64,000 bases of DNA from Lihuaxuella thermophila (GCF_900110165.1 NZ_FOCQ01000002.1:1-64000), one strand, 5' to 3'; positions 52,886-62,400 are shown, numbered from the stretch's first letter. Translations and numbers: made by a program. The notes: a model not told the origin generated them from the letters alone.

Positions 52886-53830
52886 TTGTCACCCAAACGA
52901 TCTGCGAAACGATTATGGTTTCGTGTTTTCACGCTTATTCTTCTCATCGGTTTGTTGGTCGTGAGTTATTTTGGCTACCGAATCTGGCTGACGGCTACCC
53001 GTATCTATGAACCGCCGACACTGACCAAATCGGAAAAAAGGGAAAAAGCGGTTTCCATCACGAAAGATGCAGTCTCTTTACTTTTGCTGGGTGTGGATGA
53101 GCGAACAGGGGATCTCGGTCGATCCGATACCATCGTGATCGCCACCCTCAACCCGATGAAAAAAACCGTCATCCTCACCAATATCCCCCGGGATACCCTT
53201 GTAGATATTCCCGGTCAGACGGAAAAAAATAAAATCAACCACAGCTATGCCTACGGCGGTGTGGAATTGACCCGAAAAACAGTGGAACGCTTTTTGGATA
53301 TTCCCATCGACGGATATGTCAAAGTCAATATGCAGGGACTGGAAAAGATCGTCGATCAGCTCGGCGGAATTGAGGTCATGGTTCCTTTTGACTTCAGCTA
53401 TGGCGGGTACCGGTTCCATCAAGGGAAGATGACGTTAAACGGGAAACAAGCTCTGGCCTTTGCCCGGATGAGAAAAGCGGACCCCCATGGCGATTTCGGA
53501 CGAATCAGGCGGCAACAGGAAGTGCTGCGCGGCCTCATTCAAAAAGGAACCCAATTCGGCTCGATCATGAAACTGGATCAACTGCTCGATGAGTTAGGCA
53601 ACCATATGAAAACCGATATTCCGCCGCTCAGGCTGTTCCATTTACAGCGGGCTTATGCGGGGATCAGGAATGAAGACATCTCCACCGTCTCCTTTCAGGG
53701 AGAAGACAGAACCCTGGACGGCACCTATTATTTCATCGTCAGCGATGAAGAAATCAACCGTGTGCGCCGAATTTTGACCCAACACATCGGGATGGAGTCT
53801 AAGACGACAGGAAACCCCAGTCAACCCTGA
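52886..53830 (+). CDS. LCP family glycopolymer transferase (third)
   Basis: 314 residues from the TTG at 52886, chosen because GGGGAG stands 6 bases upstream; the frame extends further but without a ribosome site. One membrane segment (about 12-32) is followed by an LCP domain: GVDERTGDLGRSDTIVIATL, TNIPRDTLVDI, GYVKVNMQGLEKIVDQLGGIEV and ALAFARMRKADPHGDFGRIRRQ. Located within the polysaccharide locus, it is the best candidate for attaching that polymer to the wall. Its stop overlaps the end of the convergent glycosyltransferase gene by 10 bases at a shared terminator. Confidence 0.88.
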   Translation: MSPKRSAKRLWFRVFTLILLIGLLVVSYFGYRIWLTATRIYEPPTLTKSEKREKAVSITKDAVSLLLLGVDERTGDLGRSDTIVIATLNPMKKTVILTNIPRDTLVDIPGQTEKNKINHSYAYGGVELTRKTVERFLDIPIDGYVKVNMQGLEKIVDQLGGIEVMVPFDFSYGGYRFHQGKMTLNGKQALAFARMRKADPHGDFGRIRRQQEVLRGLIQKGTQFGSIMKLDQLLDELGNHMKTDIPPLRLFHLQRAYAGIRNEDISTVSFQGEDRTLDGTYYFIVSDEEINRVRRILTQHIGMESKTTGNPSQP

Positions 53831-53846
53831 GAAAGGGACTGGGGTT
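53813..53846. terminator. Shared terminator between the third LCP gene and the convergent glycosyltransferase
   Basis: AACCCCAGTC pairs with GACTGGGGTT. It covers both stop codons, and short T runs flank it on the plus side. Confidence 0.7.
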
Positions 53847-54960
53847 GCTTGTTAGAAGCAAGTAACTGTGAATAAAGGGACAGCAGCTTTTTTTCTTCCG
53901 CTTTCCAATTATATACTTCCAAATGAGCCCGTCGGCCATTTTCACCCAATTGAACCCGCAAGGCTTCATCTGTCAGGAGACGCGTCACCTGCTCGGCGAT
54001 TTCCTTGGGTTCAAGCGGGTTGACGACGAATCCGCAGTTGCTTTTCTCCACAATTTCCTTCCAAAGGGGAAAATCCGTAGCCACCAAAGGGATTCCGGCT
54101 GCCATGTATTCGAACATTTTGATCGGAAGCGATTCACGGTAATTTTCAATGGGATGAAGACACACCAATCCCACTTTTCCCTTTCCCAGCCAGCTTTGCA
54201 CTTCTTCAAAGGGAATCCGGCCATGCAAATACACGTTTTTTTGCTTCAGCTTTTCCGGGTCCCGATCTTCCGGGGCGATATGCTGAAGGGGACCGATGAG
54301 ATGGAGTTCAGCCTCCAGTTCAGCAGGAATAAAATCCATCATTCGGATCATCTCGCGATAACCGCGAAGGTAAGAGATGCCTCCTACATACAAGATCCGG
54401 TTCTTCTCATCTGCTTTTTCAGGAGTAACTGAAATGGGCAGGGGATAGTTTTTGATCACTGTCACCTGGCGGGCACTCTCAAACTGGTCGCGAATCGATT
54501 CAGTCGCTGTAATGACCGCAGCCAATTGTTTGGCTAACCATTTTTCGACCCTATGTACCAAAAAGGATAGAGGGGATCGAAGCAGTTTGGGAATCCAGAG
54601 CTTGGTATGCAGCTGCTTGGGCAGGTCCTCATGCGAATCATAAATCACCGGGCAGCCTGTCCGCCACGCAAGCAGGACTCCCCAGGGAAGCAATTCCGGG
54701 TCGTGAAAATGGAAAAGGTCCGCACCGCTTTTTATGGCCCGCCTGTATAAAGTCCACCCGCTCCAGAGCCGCTTCCATCTTTTATTCGCACGTTTGACTC
54801 CGACAATGCGTATTCCCTGTTCTTCTTTCTCCGCAAAATCGGCCACTGCATGCAGCTCCACCTGATATCCCGCTTTAACCAAAGAGACGGCTTGTTTGTG
54901 AAAAATGCGGGAATCATCATACGGATGTACCGAACTGAAAATCATGATTTTATGGACCAC
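53821..54960 (-). CDS. Glycosyltransferase family 4
   Basis: 379 residues, GT-B fold. N-terminal domain with SSVHPYDDSRIFHKQA and FHFHDPELLPWG, donor domain with YVGGISYLRGYREMI, HLIGPLQHI and YRESLPIKMFEYMAAGIPLVATDFPLW (Glu-x7-Glu region). Adds a sugar to the lipid-linked repeat unit. GTG start at 54960 with AAAGGGGGAAG upstream. Last gene of the minus-strand polysaccharide operon, 111 bases after the polymerase; convergent with the LCP gene. Confidence 0.85.
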   Translation of the reverse strand: MVHKIMIFSSVHPYDDSRIFHKQAVSLVKAGYQVELHAVADFAEKEEQGIRIVGVKRANKRWKRLWSGWTLYRRAIKSGADLFHFHDPELLPWGVLLAWRTGCPVIYDSHEDLPKQLHTKLWIPKLLRSPLSFLVHRVEKWLAKQLAAVITATESIRDQFESARQVTVIKNYPLPISVTPEKADEKNRILYVGGISYLRGYREMIRMMDFIPAELEAELHLIGPLQHIAPEDRDPEKLKQKNVYLHGRIPFEEVQSWLGKGKVGLVCLHPIENYRESLPIKMFEYMAAGIPLVATDFPLWKEIVEKSNCGFVVNPLEPKEIAEQVTRLLTDEALRVQLGENGRRAHLEVYNWKAEEKKLLSLYSQLLASNKQPQSLSQG

Positions 54961-55071
54961 AAACTTCCCCCTTTCTGCATGACCCATGATTCAAAGGGAG
55001 TTTTTCTTTGAGAAAAAAGTCGTGAAGGGCATCTCACCTGATGCCCCACACAGCTCACACTACCCGAAAAC

Positions 55072-56487
55072 CTAAGCGGTACTTTTCCGGCCATCAGTGA
55101 CAGACTGGGACCCTTTCTTTTGAAGTTCTCCCAAAATAACAACAGCCAGCGCCAGACCGTAAGAAATCCACATCGGGGTGAAGTGAATGGCTGTGCTTGG
55201 TGCCACTCCGCCAACAAAGTATCCGATCAATGCCGCCAAACTGGATACGGCCCCCCAACGGACCAGAGGGCTGGTTTCAGGAGAATTTTTGAGCCCGACC
55301 AGTTTCCATAACCGCCACAGCAACCAGAAATACAACGCCATATACAGCACAAAAATGATCACGCCAAAGTTAACCAGAATTTCCAGCCACCAGTTGTGCA
55401 AATTGCGTTTGGTCACTTTTTTGGGCCCCTCCGGCATCAGGGCTTCAATGTTTCCCGGGCCAACACCCATATAGTGGGATTTTTGCAGAAAATAGATCCC
55501 ATTTAAAATCAGGTTCTTCCGGTTTGTCGGGCTTTCACCGGTCGCTCCGCGAATAAATTCCTCTTCTCTTTCTTCCACACTCCAGGGACCTTGTTGCATA
55601 TCTTTGAAGAAGTCAACCGTTCCCCTTAACTTGGTTCTCGTTTTTTCCCTGGCCTCATCCGAGAGAAAGGCAACGCTCATCGCCTGCACGATGACGGCCC
55701 CCGCGAGAATGGCCGCGATTCCTTTTCCAATGTTCTTCCACGTCAATTTTTTCCTGTCGATGGCAAACGGAAGCGCAATCAGCAGCACGAGAGCGGCCAG
55801 CGGCAGCGCAAACAGAGTGTTGCTCCGCGACCCGGTAGCCAGCAGGACGTACATGGACAGCACACCGATCACGTAGATCAACAGCTTATGTTTTCTCTTA
55901 AGTTTTAACATAAACAAGGCCGTTGCCACAAAAGGGAAAGCCAAGGTGATACATGTCGCCAGATCGTTTTGGTTGGTAAAAACAGACGTTACCGTTGCCT
56001 GGCCGGTTTCCGCTCTGGACGGGGGAAGATGGATCATAAAAATCGACTCAATGACGCCGAAACAGATGATGGAGGCAAAAACGCCAAACAGGATGCGCTG
56101 GGAAATCCAATAGTTTTTTTCCGTCCGCACAAAAAAGGGAAAAGAAAGGGTTAAGAGCACCATCATGCCCAGGAAAACCAGGTAGCGAATGCCTTTGCCA
56201 AGATCAACCGCCCAAGTGAGAGAGAGCATGGCATATACAACCCAAAAAAGGAAGAACGCCGCGTACCAGCGCACAGGATACATGTAGGATGTTTCCATCC
56301 CTTTATTGAGTGCCAGACGAATGATGAGCCCACCCGTGAGCAACGCAAACGCAACCCGGAAGAAGGTTAGATTAAACTCCTCCGTCACCTGGATTCCCAA
56401 GGTGGGACCCAGCAGGGCAAAAGCGATCATCACATAAAAGAGGTGTTCCAAACGTTTTTGTCTGGGTACCAATAGCTCATTCACCAT
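55072..56487 (-). CDS. O-antigen ligase/polymerase family membrane protein (Wzy-like)
   Basis: 471 residues with about twelve hydrophobic segments and a large extracytoplasmic loop (about 285-365) containing GVGPGNIEAL and HNWWLEILVNFG, the typical Wzy/WaaL signature with its conserved His. It should polymerise repeat units on the outer membrane face or ligate them. It begins three bases after the flippase stop, with AAAGGTGAGAG before its ATG, so the two are co-translated. Confidence 0.88.
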   Translation of the reverse strand: MVNELLVPRQKRLEHLFYVMIAFALLGPTLGIQVTEEFNLTFFRVAFALLTGGLIIRLALNKGMETSYMYPVRWYAAFFLFWVVYAMLSLTWAVDLGKGIRYLVFLGMMVLLTLSFPFFVRTEKNYWISQRILFGVFASIICFGVIESIFMIHLPPSRAETGQATVTSVFTNQNDLATCITLAFPFVATALFMLKLKRKHKLLIYVIGVLSMYVLLATGSRSNTLFALPLAALVLLIALPFAIDRKKLTWKNIGKGIAAILAGAVIVQAMSVAFLSDEAREKTRTKLRGTVDFFKDMQQGPWSVEEREEEFIRGATGESPTNRKNLILNGIYFLQKSHYMGVGPGNIEALMPEGPKKVTKRNLHNWWLEILVNFGVIIFVLYMALYFWLLWRLWKLVGLKNSPETSPLVRWGAVSSLAALIGYFVGGVAPSTAIHFTPMWISYGLALAVVILGELQKKGSQSVTDGRKSTA

Positions 56488-56490
56488 CTC

Positions 56491-57957
56491 TCACCTTTTT
56501 CCTCCTAGTTTGGGCAAAAAGCTGCCAATTTGATTCAAAGATTTCAGCGTGAAAAGCTTAGTCGCAAAAACGGAAACAATCTGAAGAGCCAAAGCGATGC
56601 CGTAATAAAGCCACGCATGTTCCGCTTCGGTCATTTGCACCCATGTAATTCCAACCATCAAAAAAAGATATATCGCGATATAGGTTAACACGGAACCAAA
56701 GCGAAAGTCTACCGGGTAATTTTTTTGATTGTGCATATATACCCAGATAATCACGATCAGATAAGCGATCACAGTCATACTTACGGCTCCCCAGATGTGA
56801 AACACAGGAATCAAAATGAAACACCCGATTAAGTATACGACGGCAGCGATCAAAAATCCCCGTGAAATGAGCTTGGTTTTCTTTTTAATGAGCAGCCCCA
56901 CTCCAAACACGGTGTGCAGGACGTTGAGCAAGGTGCCGAAAGAAAGGAACCACACGTATAAATAACCGGTCGCCAGGTCTTTTCTTCCTATATATAACTG
57001 ATAAATCGGCTCGATGACAAAAGTGAGCAACATGATGGCCAGCGTTCCGGCAACGATGAGAGCCCTGCCGACCAAGCCGTAGATCTGCGGAGCGTCTTCC
57101 CGGTCTTTGATCGACATGGAAAAAGGGCGCCAGGCCAACTGAAACGGCGCAGTCACCAACACGATGAGGCTGGCGATGCGCATGACCGCCTCATAAATGT
57201 CAGCATGTGTCTGAGATACCATGTAGTAGAGAATCTGCCTGCCCGTCGAAGTCATCACCCAGAATGAAAGCAAAGTAGGTAAGAGAGGTGCTCCATAGGC
57301 GATCAGATGGGACAAATGCTTCCGGGACAGCTTCGGCACAAATTCCCTGCGGAAGATCCAGACCAGGATGAGGGCGACGCCGAGTTGCCCGATGAGTTGG
57401 CCGTAAAAGATTCCCATTACACCGGCATTTTCAAACACAACAAAGTAGATGCTGATCAAATTGGATCCGATCACATAAGCCATGCTGAATATATTAAACA
57501 GCCATACTCTCCGGCTGTAGCGCGCATAACCCAAAACATGCTGAATAACGATGGCCCCCACTGTAGCCAGAAAAGCGACCGGGAGCAGCAAATGGTATCC
57601 TTCTTTTCCCTTGAAGATGATCTCCGCCAGCGGCGCTCCCCACACATAAGCGAGAATGCTAAACAAGAGACACATTCCCGCACTGAAAATGACCGCATTG
57701 GTAAAGTAAATTCTTCGCTCCTGTTGATCCTTGGCATCATAAAAATAAAAGGCCATTGCGGCATCGGTTCCCAGAATGCAAAGATAAGTCAAAATAAGGG
57801 TGAGGGTGTTTGTTAAACCCCACTCACCCAACTGACCGGCGCCGGTTAAATGGCGGAAGAAAATGGGGGCAAGCAGGGCAGCAGCCAGCTTGTTCCCCAT
57901 GGTTGCGACCGCAAAGGCAGCGGAATCGGAAAATAATCTTTTTATATATTGCCTCAT
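56491..57957 (-). CDS. Polysaccharide repeat-unit flippase (Wzx/MATE-like)
   Basis: 488 residues, about 12-14 membrane segments, MOP superfamily exporter layout (SAAFAVATMGNKLAAALLAPIFFRHL at the start, paired six-helix bundles). It flips undecaprenyl-linked units across the membrane for the polymerase encoded next. The ATG at 57957 is preferred because GAAGGTG stands 8 bases upstream. Position after the UDP-sugar genes fits a Wzx/Wzy-dependent pathway. Confidence 0.87.
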   Translation of the reverse strand: MRQYIKRLFSDSAAFAVATMGNKLAAALLAPIFFRHLTGAGQLGEWGLTNTLTLILTYLCILGTDAAMAFYFYDAKDQQERRIYFTNAVIFSAGMCLLFSILAYVWGAPLAEIIFKGKEGYHLLLPVAFLATVGAIVIQHVLGYARYSRRVWLFNIFSMAYVIGSNLISIYFVVFENAGVMGIFYGQLIGQLGVALILVWIFRREFVPKLSRKHLSHLIAYGAPLLPTLLSFWVMTSTGRQILYYMVSQTHADIYEAVMRIASLIVLVTAPFQLAWRPFSMSIKDREDAPQIYGLVGRALIVAGTLAIMLLTFVIEPIYQLYIGRKDLATGYLYVWFLSFGTLLNVLHTVFGVGLLIKKKTKLISRGFLIAAVVYLIGCFILIPVFHIWGAVSMTVIAYLIVIIWVYMHNQKNYPVDFRFGSVLTYIAIYLFLMVGITWVQMTEAEHAWLYYGIALALQIVSVFATKLFTLKSLNQIGSFLPKLGGKR

Positions 57958-57983
57958 GCTATACACACCTTCTAGGTTAGGTG

Positions 57984-58730
57984 TTATTCCTGGTTTTCCA
58001 GTTTTTCTCGTTCAGGTACATCCCTGAGGGGCCGGGCAGGCACACCCACATACACCTTGGCAGGTTCCGTATCTTTGTTGACGACGGCGCCGGCAGCAAT
58101 AAAGCTTTCTTCTGCTACGGTCACGCCGGGCAGCAGGATCGACCCTCCGCCCACACGTGCCCCCCGTTTCACCAGCGGGCCCCGTACGTATTTGAAGCGC
58201 TCTTTGGTGCGGCCCATAAAGTTGTCATTCGTAGTCGTAACCGTCGGTGCGATAAACACGCGTTCCTCCAGTGTCGTATAAGCCGTGATATAAGCATTGG
58301 TCTGGATTTTGGTGTGAGGGCCGATCTCCACCTGATTTTCCACGGCAACCCCTCTTCCGATGACTACACGGTCCCCGATGCTGCATTTTTCACGTACGGA
58401 GGCCAGATCACCGATCATGACCTCTTTACCGAAGGTGCTTCCGCGATACAAGACCGCACCCGCTCCCACTGTCGTTCCGTCGCCGATGACGAGCGGAGGC
58501 AGATCCGGATCAAGCTTGACGGTGGAGGCTTTGGCGGGCTTGGGCCAGCGTCCGATCACACAGTTATCGGAGATGAATACACCGGAGCCGATGACCGTTC
58601 CGGCATGGATCGTCACATTGTTGCCAATGGTTACATCATCGCCCAGAACAACGCCTTCCTCGATGACGGAAAAGTACCCGATCCTGACATTGGCTCCCAT
58701 CTTCACTGATTCATGCACAAAGTTTTTCAT
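57984..58730 (-). CDS. Left-handed beta-helix acyltransferase (WbpD/WlbB-like)
   Basis: 248 residues of hexapeptide repeats (IGYFSVI, VTIGNNVTIHAGTVIG, VVIGRGVAVENQVEIG, IAAGAVV), interrupted by a loop, with a C-terminal VYVGVPARPLRDVP. WbpD-type enzymes acetylate the 3-amino group of UDP-GlcNAc(3NH2)A, and this gene lies among the dehydrogenase, aminotransferase and oxidoreductase of the same route. The catalytic His is not assigned with certainty. Fourth in the operon, 13 bases after the dehydrogenase. Confidence 0.85.
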   Translation of the reverse strand: MKNFVHESVKMGANVRIGYFSVIEEGVVLGDDVTIGNNVTIHAGTVIGSGVFISDNCVIGRWPKPAKASTVKLDPDLPPLVIGDGTTVGAGAVLYRGSTFGKEVMIGDLASVREKCSIGDRVVIGRGVAVENQVEIGPHTKIQTNAYITAYTTLEERVFIAPTVTTTNDNFMGRTKERFKYVRGPLVKRGARVGGGSILLPGVTVAEESFIAAGAVVNKDTEPAKVYVGVPARPLRDVPEREKLENQE

Positions 58731-58743
58731 GGTTATAACCGCC

Positions 58744-60063
58744 TTACAGTTTTTCGTAATCCGCGCGAATGTCCTTGATTTCTTTTAAGGCATTGCGGGT
58801 ATCGAAGATGACCTTGGATTTATCGGCGATAAACTGATAGTCAAACGCGCTGTGATCGGTCGTGATCAGGACGAGATCGGCGGATTCCAACAACTCCCCG
58901 GTCAGTTCTGCTGTTTCGTATACTTTTTCCCCCACCCGGAACGACGGGATATGCGGATCGACCGTGACAAATTCGGCCTGATATTTTTCCAGCAGCTTCA
59001 CGATCTCCAGCACGGGCGATTCACGCATATCATCGATATCTTTTTTGTAGGCGACGCCGAGAACGACTACTTTTGACCCGTTGAGGGATTTGCCGTACCG
59101 GTTGAGGATTTTCATCATGCGGTCCACGACAAATTCGGGCATCGCGTTGTTGATCTCTCCGGCTACTTCAATCAAGCGGGTGTGGTAGTTGTATTCACGC
59201 GCTTTCCAGGTGAGGTAGAACGGGTCGATCGGAATGCAGTGACCGCCGAGCCCGGGACCCGGATAGAACGCCATAAATCCGTATGGCTTCGTTTTGGCCG
59301 CATCGATCACTTCCCACACGTCGATGCCCATCTTGTTGCAGAGAATAGCCATTTCGTTGGCAAGGCCGATGTTGATGTTGCGGAAAGTGTTTTCCAGGAT
59401 TTTTTCCATTTCCGCGACTCTCGGGCTGGAAACTTCGTGTACTTCCCCTTCGAGAACCGCACGGTACATAGCGGCGGCCACTTTCGTGCATTCCGGGGTA
59501 ACCCCGCCGACGACTTTCGGGGTATTTTTGGTGTTAAACACTTTGTTGCCCGGGTCGACGCGCTCCGGCGAATAGGCGAGGTGGAAATCTACTCCGACCT
59601 TGAGTCCGGTTGCTTCCAGGATCGGCATCAGCACTTCTTCCGTCGTTCCCGGATAGGTGGTGCTTTCCAGGACGACCAGCATGCCTTCGTGCAAGTATTT
59701 GGCGATTTCGCGTCCGGACGATTCCACATAAGAGGTGTCCGGTTGCTGGTATTTATCGAGCGGAGTCGGCACGCAGATCGCAACGGCATCCACGCCGGAA
59801 ATCAAGGAGTAATCCGTCGTTGCTTTCAAACGCCCTTCTTCGACGATTTGTTTGAGCTCTTCGTCCACAACGTCCCCGATATAGTTTACTCCCTGGTTCA
59901 CCATATCCGCTCTTTTTTGCTGGACATCAAACCCGATCACTTGATAACCGGCTTTCGCTTTTTCCACGGCCAGCGGCAAGCCCACGTATCCCAATCCGAC
60001 GACGCCGATGACCGCGGTTTTGTCTTCAATTTTTTGAAGCAAACTTTTAGTGGTCTCGTTCAC
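58744..60063 (-). CDS. UDP-N-acetylglucosamine 6-dehydrogenase (WbpA/WlbA type)
   Basis: 439 residues. NAD motif VVGLGYVGLPLAVEKAKAG, the VPTPLD motif, LESTTYPGTTEEVL and the catalytic Cys in GPGLGGHCIPIDPFYL. Oxidises the C6 hydroxyl of UDP-GlcNAc to the uronic acid, the first step of UDP-ManNAc(3NAc)A synthesis. Length matches WbpA (about 436). UDP-ManNAc dehydrogenase (WecC) is an alternative, less likely given the wbp-like neighbours. 21 bases after the aminotransferase. Confidence 0.88.
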   Translation of the reverse strand: MNETTKSLLQKIEDKTAVIGVVGLGYVGLPLAVEKAKAGYQVIGFDVQQKRADMVNQGVNYIGDVVDEELKQIVEEGRLKATTDYSLISGVDAVAICVPTPLDKYQQPDTSYVESSGREIAKYLHEGMLVVLESTTYPGTTEEVLMPILEATGLKVGVDFHLAYSPERVDPGNKVFNTKNTPKVVGGVTPECTKVAAAMYRAVLEGEVHEVSSPRVAEMEKILENTFRNINIGLANEMAILCNKMGIDVWEVIDAAKTKPYGFMAFYPGPGLGGHCIPIDPFYLTWKAREYNYHTRLIEVAGEINNAMPEFVVDRMMKILNRYGKSLNGSKVVVLGVAYKKDIDDMRESPVLEIVKLLEKYQAEFVTVDPHIPSFRVGEKVYETAELTGELLESADLVLITTDHSAFDYQFIADKSKVIFDTRNALKEIKDIRADYEKL

Positions 60064-60084
60064 GTTGATTCATCCCTTTGATGA

Positions 60085-61203
60085 TTATTTATTCGCATAG
60101 TAGCTTTTGATGATATCGACAATGCGATGGATGTTCTCGTTTGAAAGCTCCGCGTAGAGCGGCAAAGCAAAGGTGCGTTTAGACATGTATTCGGAAGTTG
60201 GCAGGCTGCCTTCTTCATAGGCGAGCGATTTGTACACTTCTTGTTGGTGAAGAGGAATGGAGTAATAAACTCCGGTAGAAATACCGTTCTCTTTCAGGTG
60301 TCCCACCAACTGCTCCCGGTCTTCTGCCTGAATGATGTACAGGTGATAAATATGCTTACGATCATCTGCATGGTAAGGAGTGACAACAGGAGTATCCTTT
60401 AGCAGTTCATCGTAAAGGGCTGCTTTCTCGCGACGCGCATCGTTCCAACTGTCCAGATGGCGCAGCTTAATGCGTAAAATGGCCGCTTGCAGTTCATCCA
60501 AACGGCTGTTGTATCCGATCATGCTGTTATAGTATTTTGACTCAGGATTGCTTCCATGAACACGTAAGCTGCGAATTTTCCTGGCCAGTTCGTCATCATT
60601 GGTGGTGATCATTCCACCGTCTCCGTAGCCGCCCAGGTTTTTGGTCGGGAAGAAGGAGAAGGTGGCTGCATGTCCCCAGGAACCGATTTTGCGCCCTTTA
60701 TACTCAGAACCCATCGCTTGAGCCGCATCTTCGAGCACAAACAGGTTATGTTCTTTGGCAATCGCCATGATTTCTTCCATGTCAGCTGGTTGGCCAAAGA
60801 TGTGTACAGGAATGATGGCTTTGGTCTTGGAGTTGATTTTTGCTCTGATTTGTTTAACGTCGATATTGTATGTTTGGGGATCAATATCGACGAATACCGG
60901 GGTTGCTCCCAGCCGGGAAACGGCTTCCGCAGTGGCAAAGAAGGTGTATGGAGTGGTAATCACTTCATCTCCGGGACCGATTCCTGCTGCATCTAAAGCG
61001 AGTACAAGTGCGTCGGTTCCGTTGGCTACCCCGATCGCATGTTTCACGCCGCAGTATGCGGCAACTTCTTCTTCCAGCGCTTTTACTTCGGGACCGAGAA
61101 TATATCTGCCGCCGTCTAAAACCTTGTCTACGGCTTGACGAACTTCCTCACGAATCGTCTGATACTGGGCTTTCAGGTCTAACAAAGGAATTTGGCTCAT
61201 CAT
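60085..61203 (-). CDS. DegT/DnrJ/EryC1 sugar aminotransferase (WbpE type)
   Basis: 372 residues, PLP-dependent. Motifs GVANGTDALVLAL, DAAQAMGSEYKGRKIGSWG and the PLP lysine in SFFPTKNLGGYGDGGMI. WbpE-type enzymes aminate the C3 keto group of the UDP-GlcNAcA derivative made by the oxidoreductase encoded just upstream, using glutamate. GGAG stands 7 bases before the ATG. Spacing to neighbours is 21-24 bases, so it is one operon. Confidence 0.9.
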   Translation of the reverse strand: MMSQIPLLDLKAQYQTIREEVRQAVDKVLDGGRYILGPEVKALEEEVAAYCGVKHAIGVANGTDALVLALDAAGIGPGDEVITTPYTFFATAEAVSRLGATPVFVDIDPQTYNIDVKQIRAKINSKTKAIIPVHIFGQPADMEEIMAIAKEHNLFVLEDAAQAMGSEYKGRKIGSWGHAATFSFFPTKNLGGYGDGGMITTNDDELARKIRSLRVHGSNPESKYYNSMIGYNSRLDELQAAILRIKLRHLDSWNDARREKAALYDELLKDTPVVTPYHADDRKHIYHLYIIQAEDREQLVGHLKENGISTGVYYSIPLHQQEVYKSLAYEEGSLPTSEYMSKRTFALPLYAELSNENIHRIVDIIKSYYANK

Positions 61204-61227
61204 ATCCTGGCTCCTTCATGATATCCT

Positions 61228-62256
61228 TTACTTTTTCCGCTGTAAATCGTCCATGCGCACCGGTTTTCCGGTTTCAGCCGATTGCTGGCAGGCAATGACC
61301 AGACTCAGCGCTTTGCGTCCTTCTTCCCCGGAAACCACAGGAGTGCGGTCTTCCCGGATCGCATCGGTCATGTCCTGGATGATGCACTGGTGTCCCGGAA
61401 CGCCAAACGGATCTTCGTCAATGCGCTTGATGGTCGTTTCCGCTTCTTCATCGCTGATGTCTTCAAATTTCCAATGTTTAATCCAGTTGGCGGTGGGGCC
61501 GCCGATGATCGCCGTCCCTTTTTCGCCAAAAATGCTCAGCGATTCTTCCAGATTTTTGGGATAAATGGTTACGGCTGCTTCCAGTACGCCAAGTGCGCCG
61601 CTTTTAAACTTGATCACGGAAACAGAAGTATCTTCCGCTTCGATGTTGCGAATGCGTGTGGCATGATAAGAGGCTACCTCTTCCACATCGCCCATCATCC
61701 ACAACAGGAGATCCATATTGTGAATGGCCTGGTTCATCAATACCCCGCCATCCATCTCTTTGGTTCCGCGCCACGGAGCTTGATCATAATAAGCCTGGTT
61801 TCGGTTCCAGCGAACCGTCGCATTGGCATGACCAATTTTTCCAAATGCGCCCCGGTCCAGCTGGCGACGGAGCTCGGCAACGGCGGGACGGAAGCGGTTC
61901 GGATGAACGACAGCCATTTTCACGCCGTTACGTTCACAAGCTTCAATCATGCGGTCCGCATCTTCCAACGTGAGTGCCATCGGCTTCTCCACGATGACAT
62001 GTTTTTTGGCTTCAGCAGCCTGAATGGTAAGCTTGGGGTGTAATCCGCTTGGAGTGCAGATGCAGACCACATCCACATTCGTTTTGAGCATGTCCGCCAA
62101 ATCGGTGTAACCTTCAATCCCGTCTTTCGCAAATTCGCGAAGGCGTTCTTCATTGGTATCGCAAACGGCCACCAATTCAGCTCCTTCTACGGCTTCAATT
62201 GCCGCCACATGTTTTTTGGCGATGTGGCCGCAACCAACGATTCCATAGCGTATCAC
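61228..62256 (-). CDS. Gfo/Idh/MocA family sugar oxidoreductase (WbpB type)
   Basis: 342 residues. N-terminal Rossmann GIVGCGHIAKKHVAAI, the conserved EKPMALT motif, then GGVLMNQAIHNMDLLLW. WbpB enzymes oxidise UDP-GlcNAcA at C3 with NAD to give the 3-keto sugar for WbpE. First gene of the operon wbpB-, wbpE-, wbpA-, wbpD-like, wzx, wzy, GT. Site B of the shared motif is 125-144 bases upstream. Confidence 0.89.
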   Translation of the reverse strand: MIRYGIVGCGHIAKKHVAAIEAVEGAELVAVCDTNEERLREFAKDGIEGYTDLADMLKTNVDVVCICTPSGLHPKLTIQAAEAKKHVIVEKPMALTLEDADRMIEACERNGVKMAVVHPNRFRPAVAELRRQLDRGAFGKIGHANATVRWNRNQAYYDQAPWRGTKEMDGGVLMNQAIHNMDLLLWMMGDVEEVASYHATRIRNIEAEDTSVSVIKFKSGALGVLEAAVTIYPKNLEESLSIFGEKGTAIIGGPTANWIKHWKFEDISDEEAETTIKRIDEDPFGVPGHQCIIQDMTDAIREDRTPVVSGEEGRKALSLVIACQQSAETGKPVRMDDLQRKK

Positions 62257-62380
62257 ATGTCTCCCTCTTTTCTATCCTGAACGTGGTTCGACAACTTCGG
62301 TTTAAGAATATCGTTGTACAAAGACAGCCTTTGCATGTTGTTGCGTTTATTACAAGAACATTACAAACCCATCTTAAAAT

Positions 62381-62400
62381 GTAACATAGTTGAAATGTTT
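62381..62400 (-). promoter_or_regulatory. Shared bipartite motif, site B
   Basis: GTAACAT-N4-GAAATGTTT on the plus strand, followed by TGGGTA as at site A. 125-144 bases upstream of the operon's first start codon. Confidence 0.65.
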
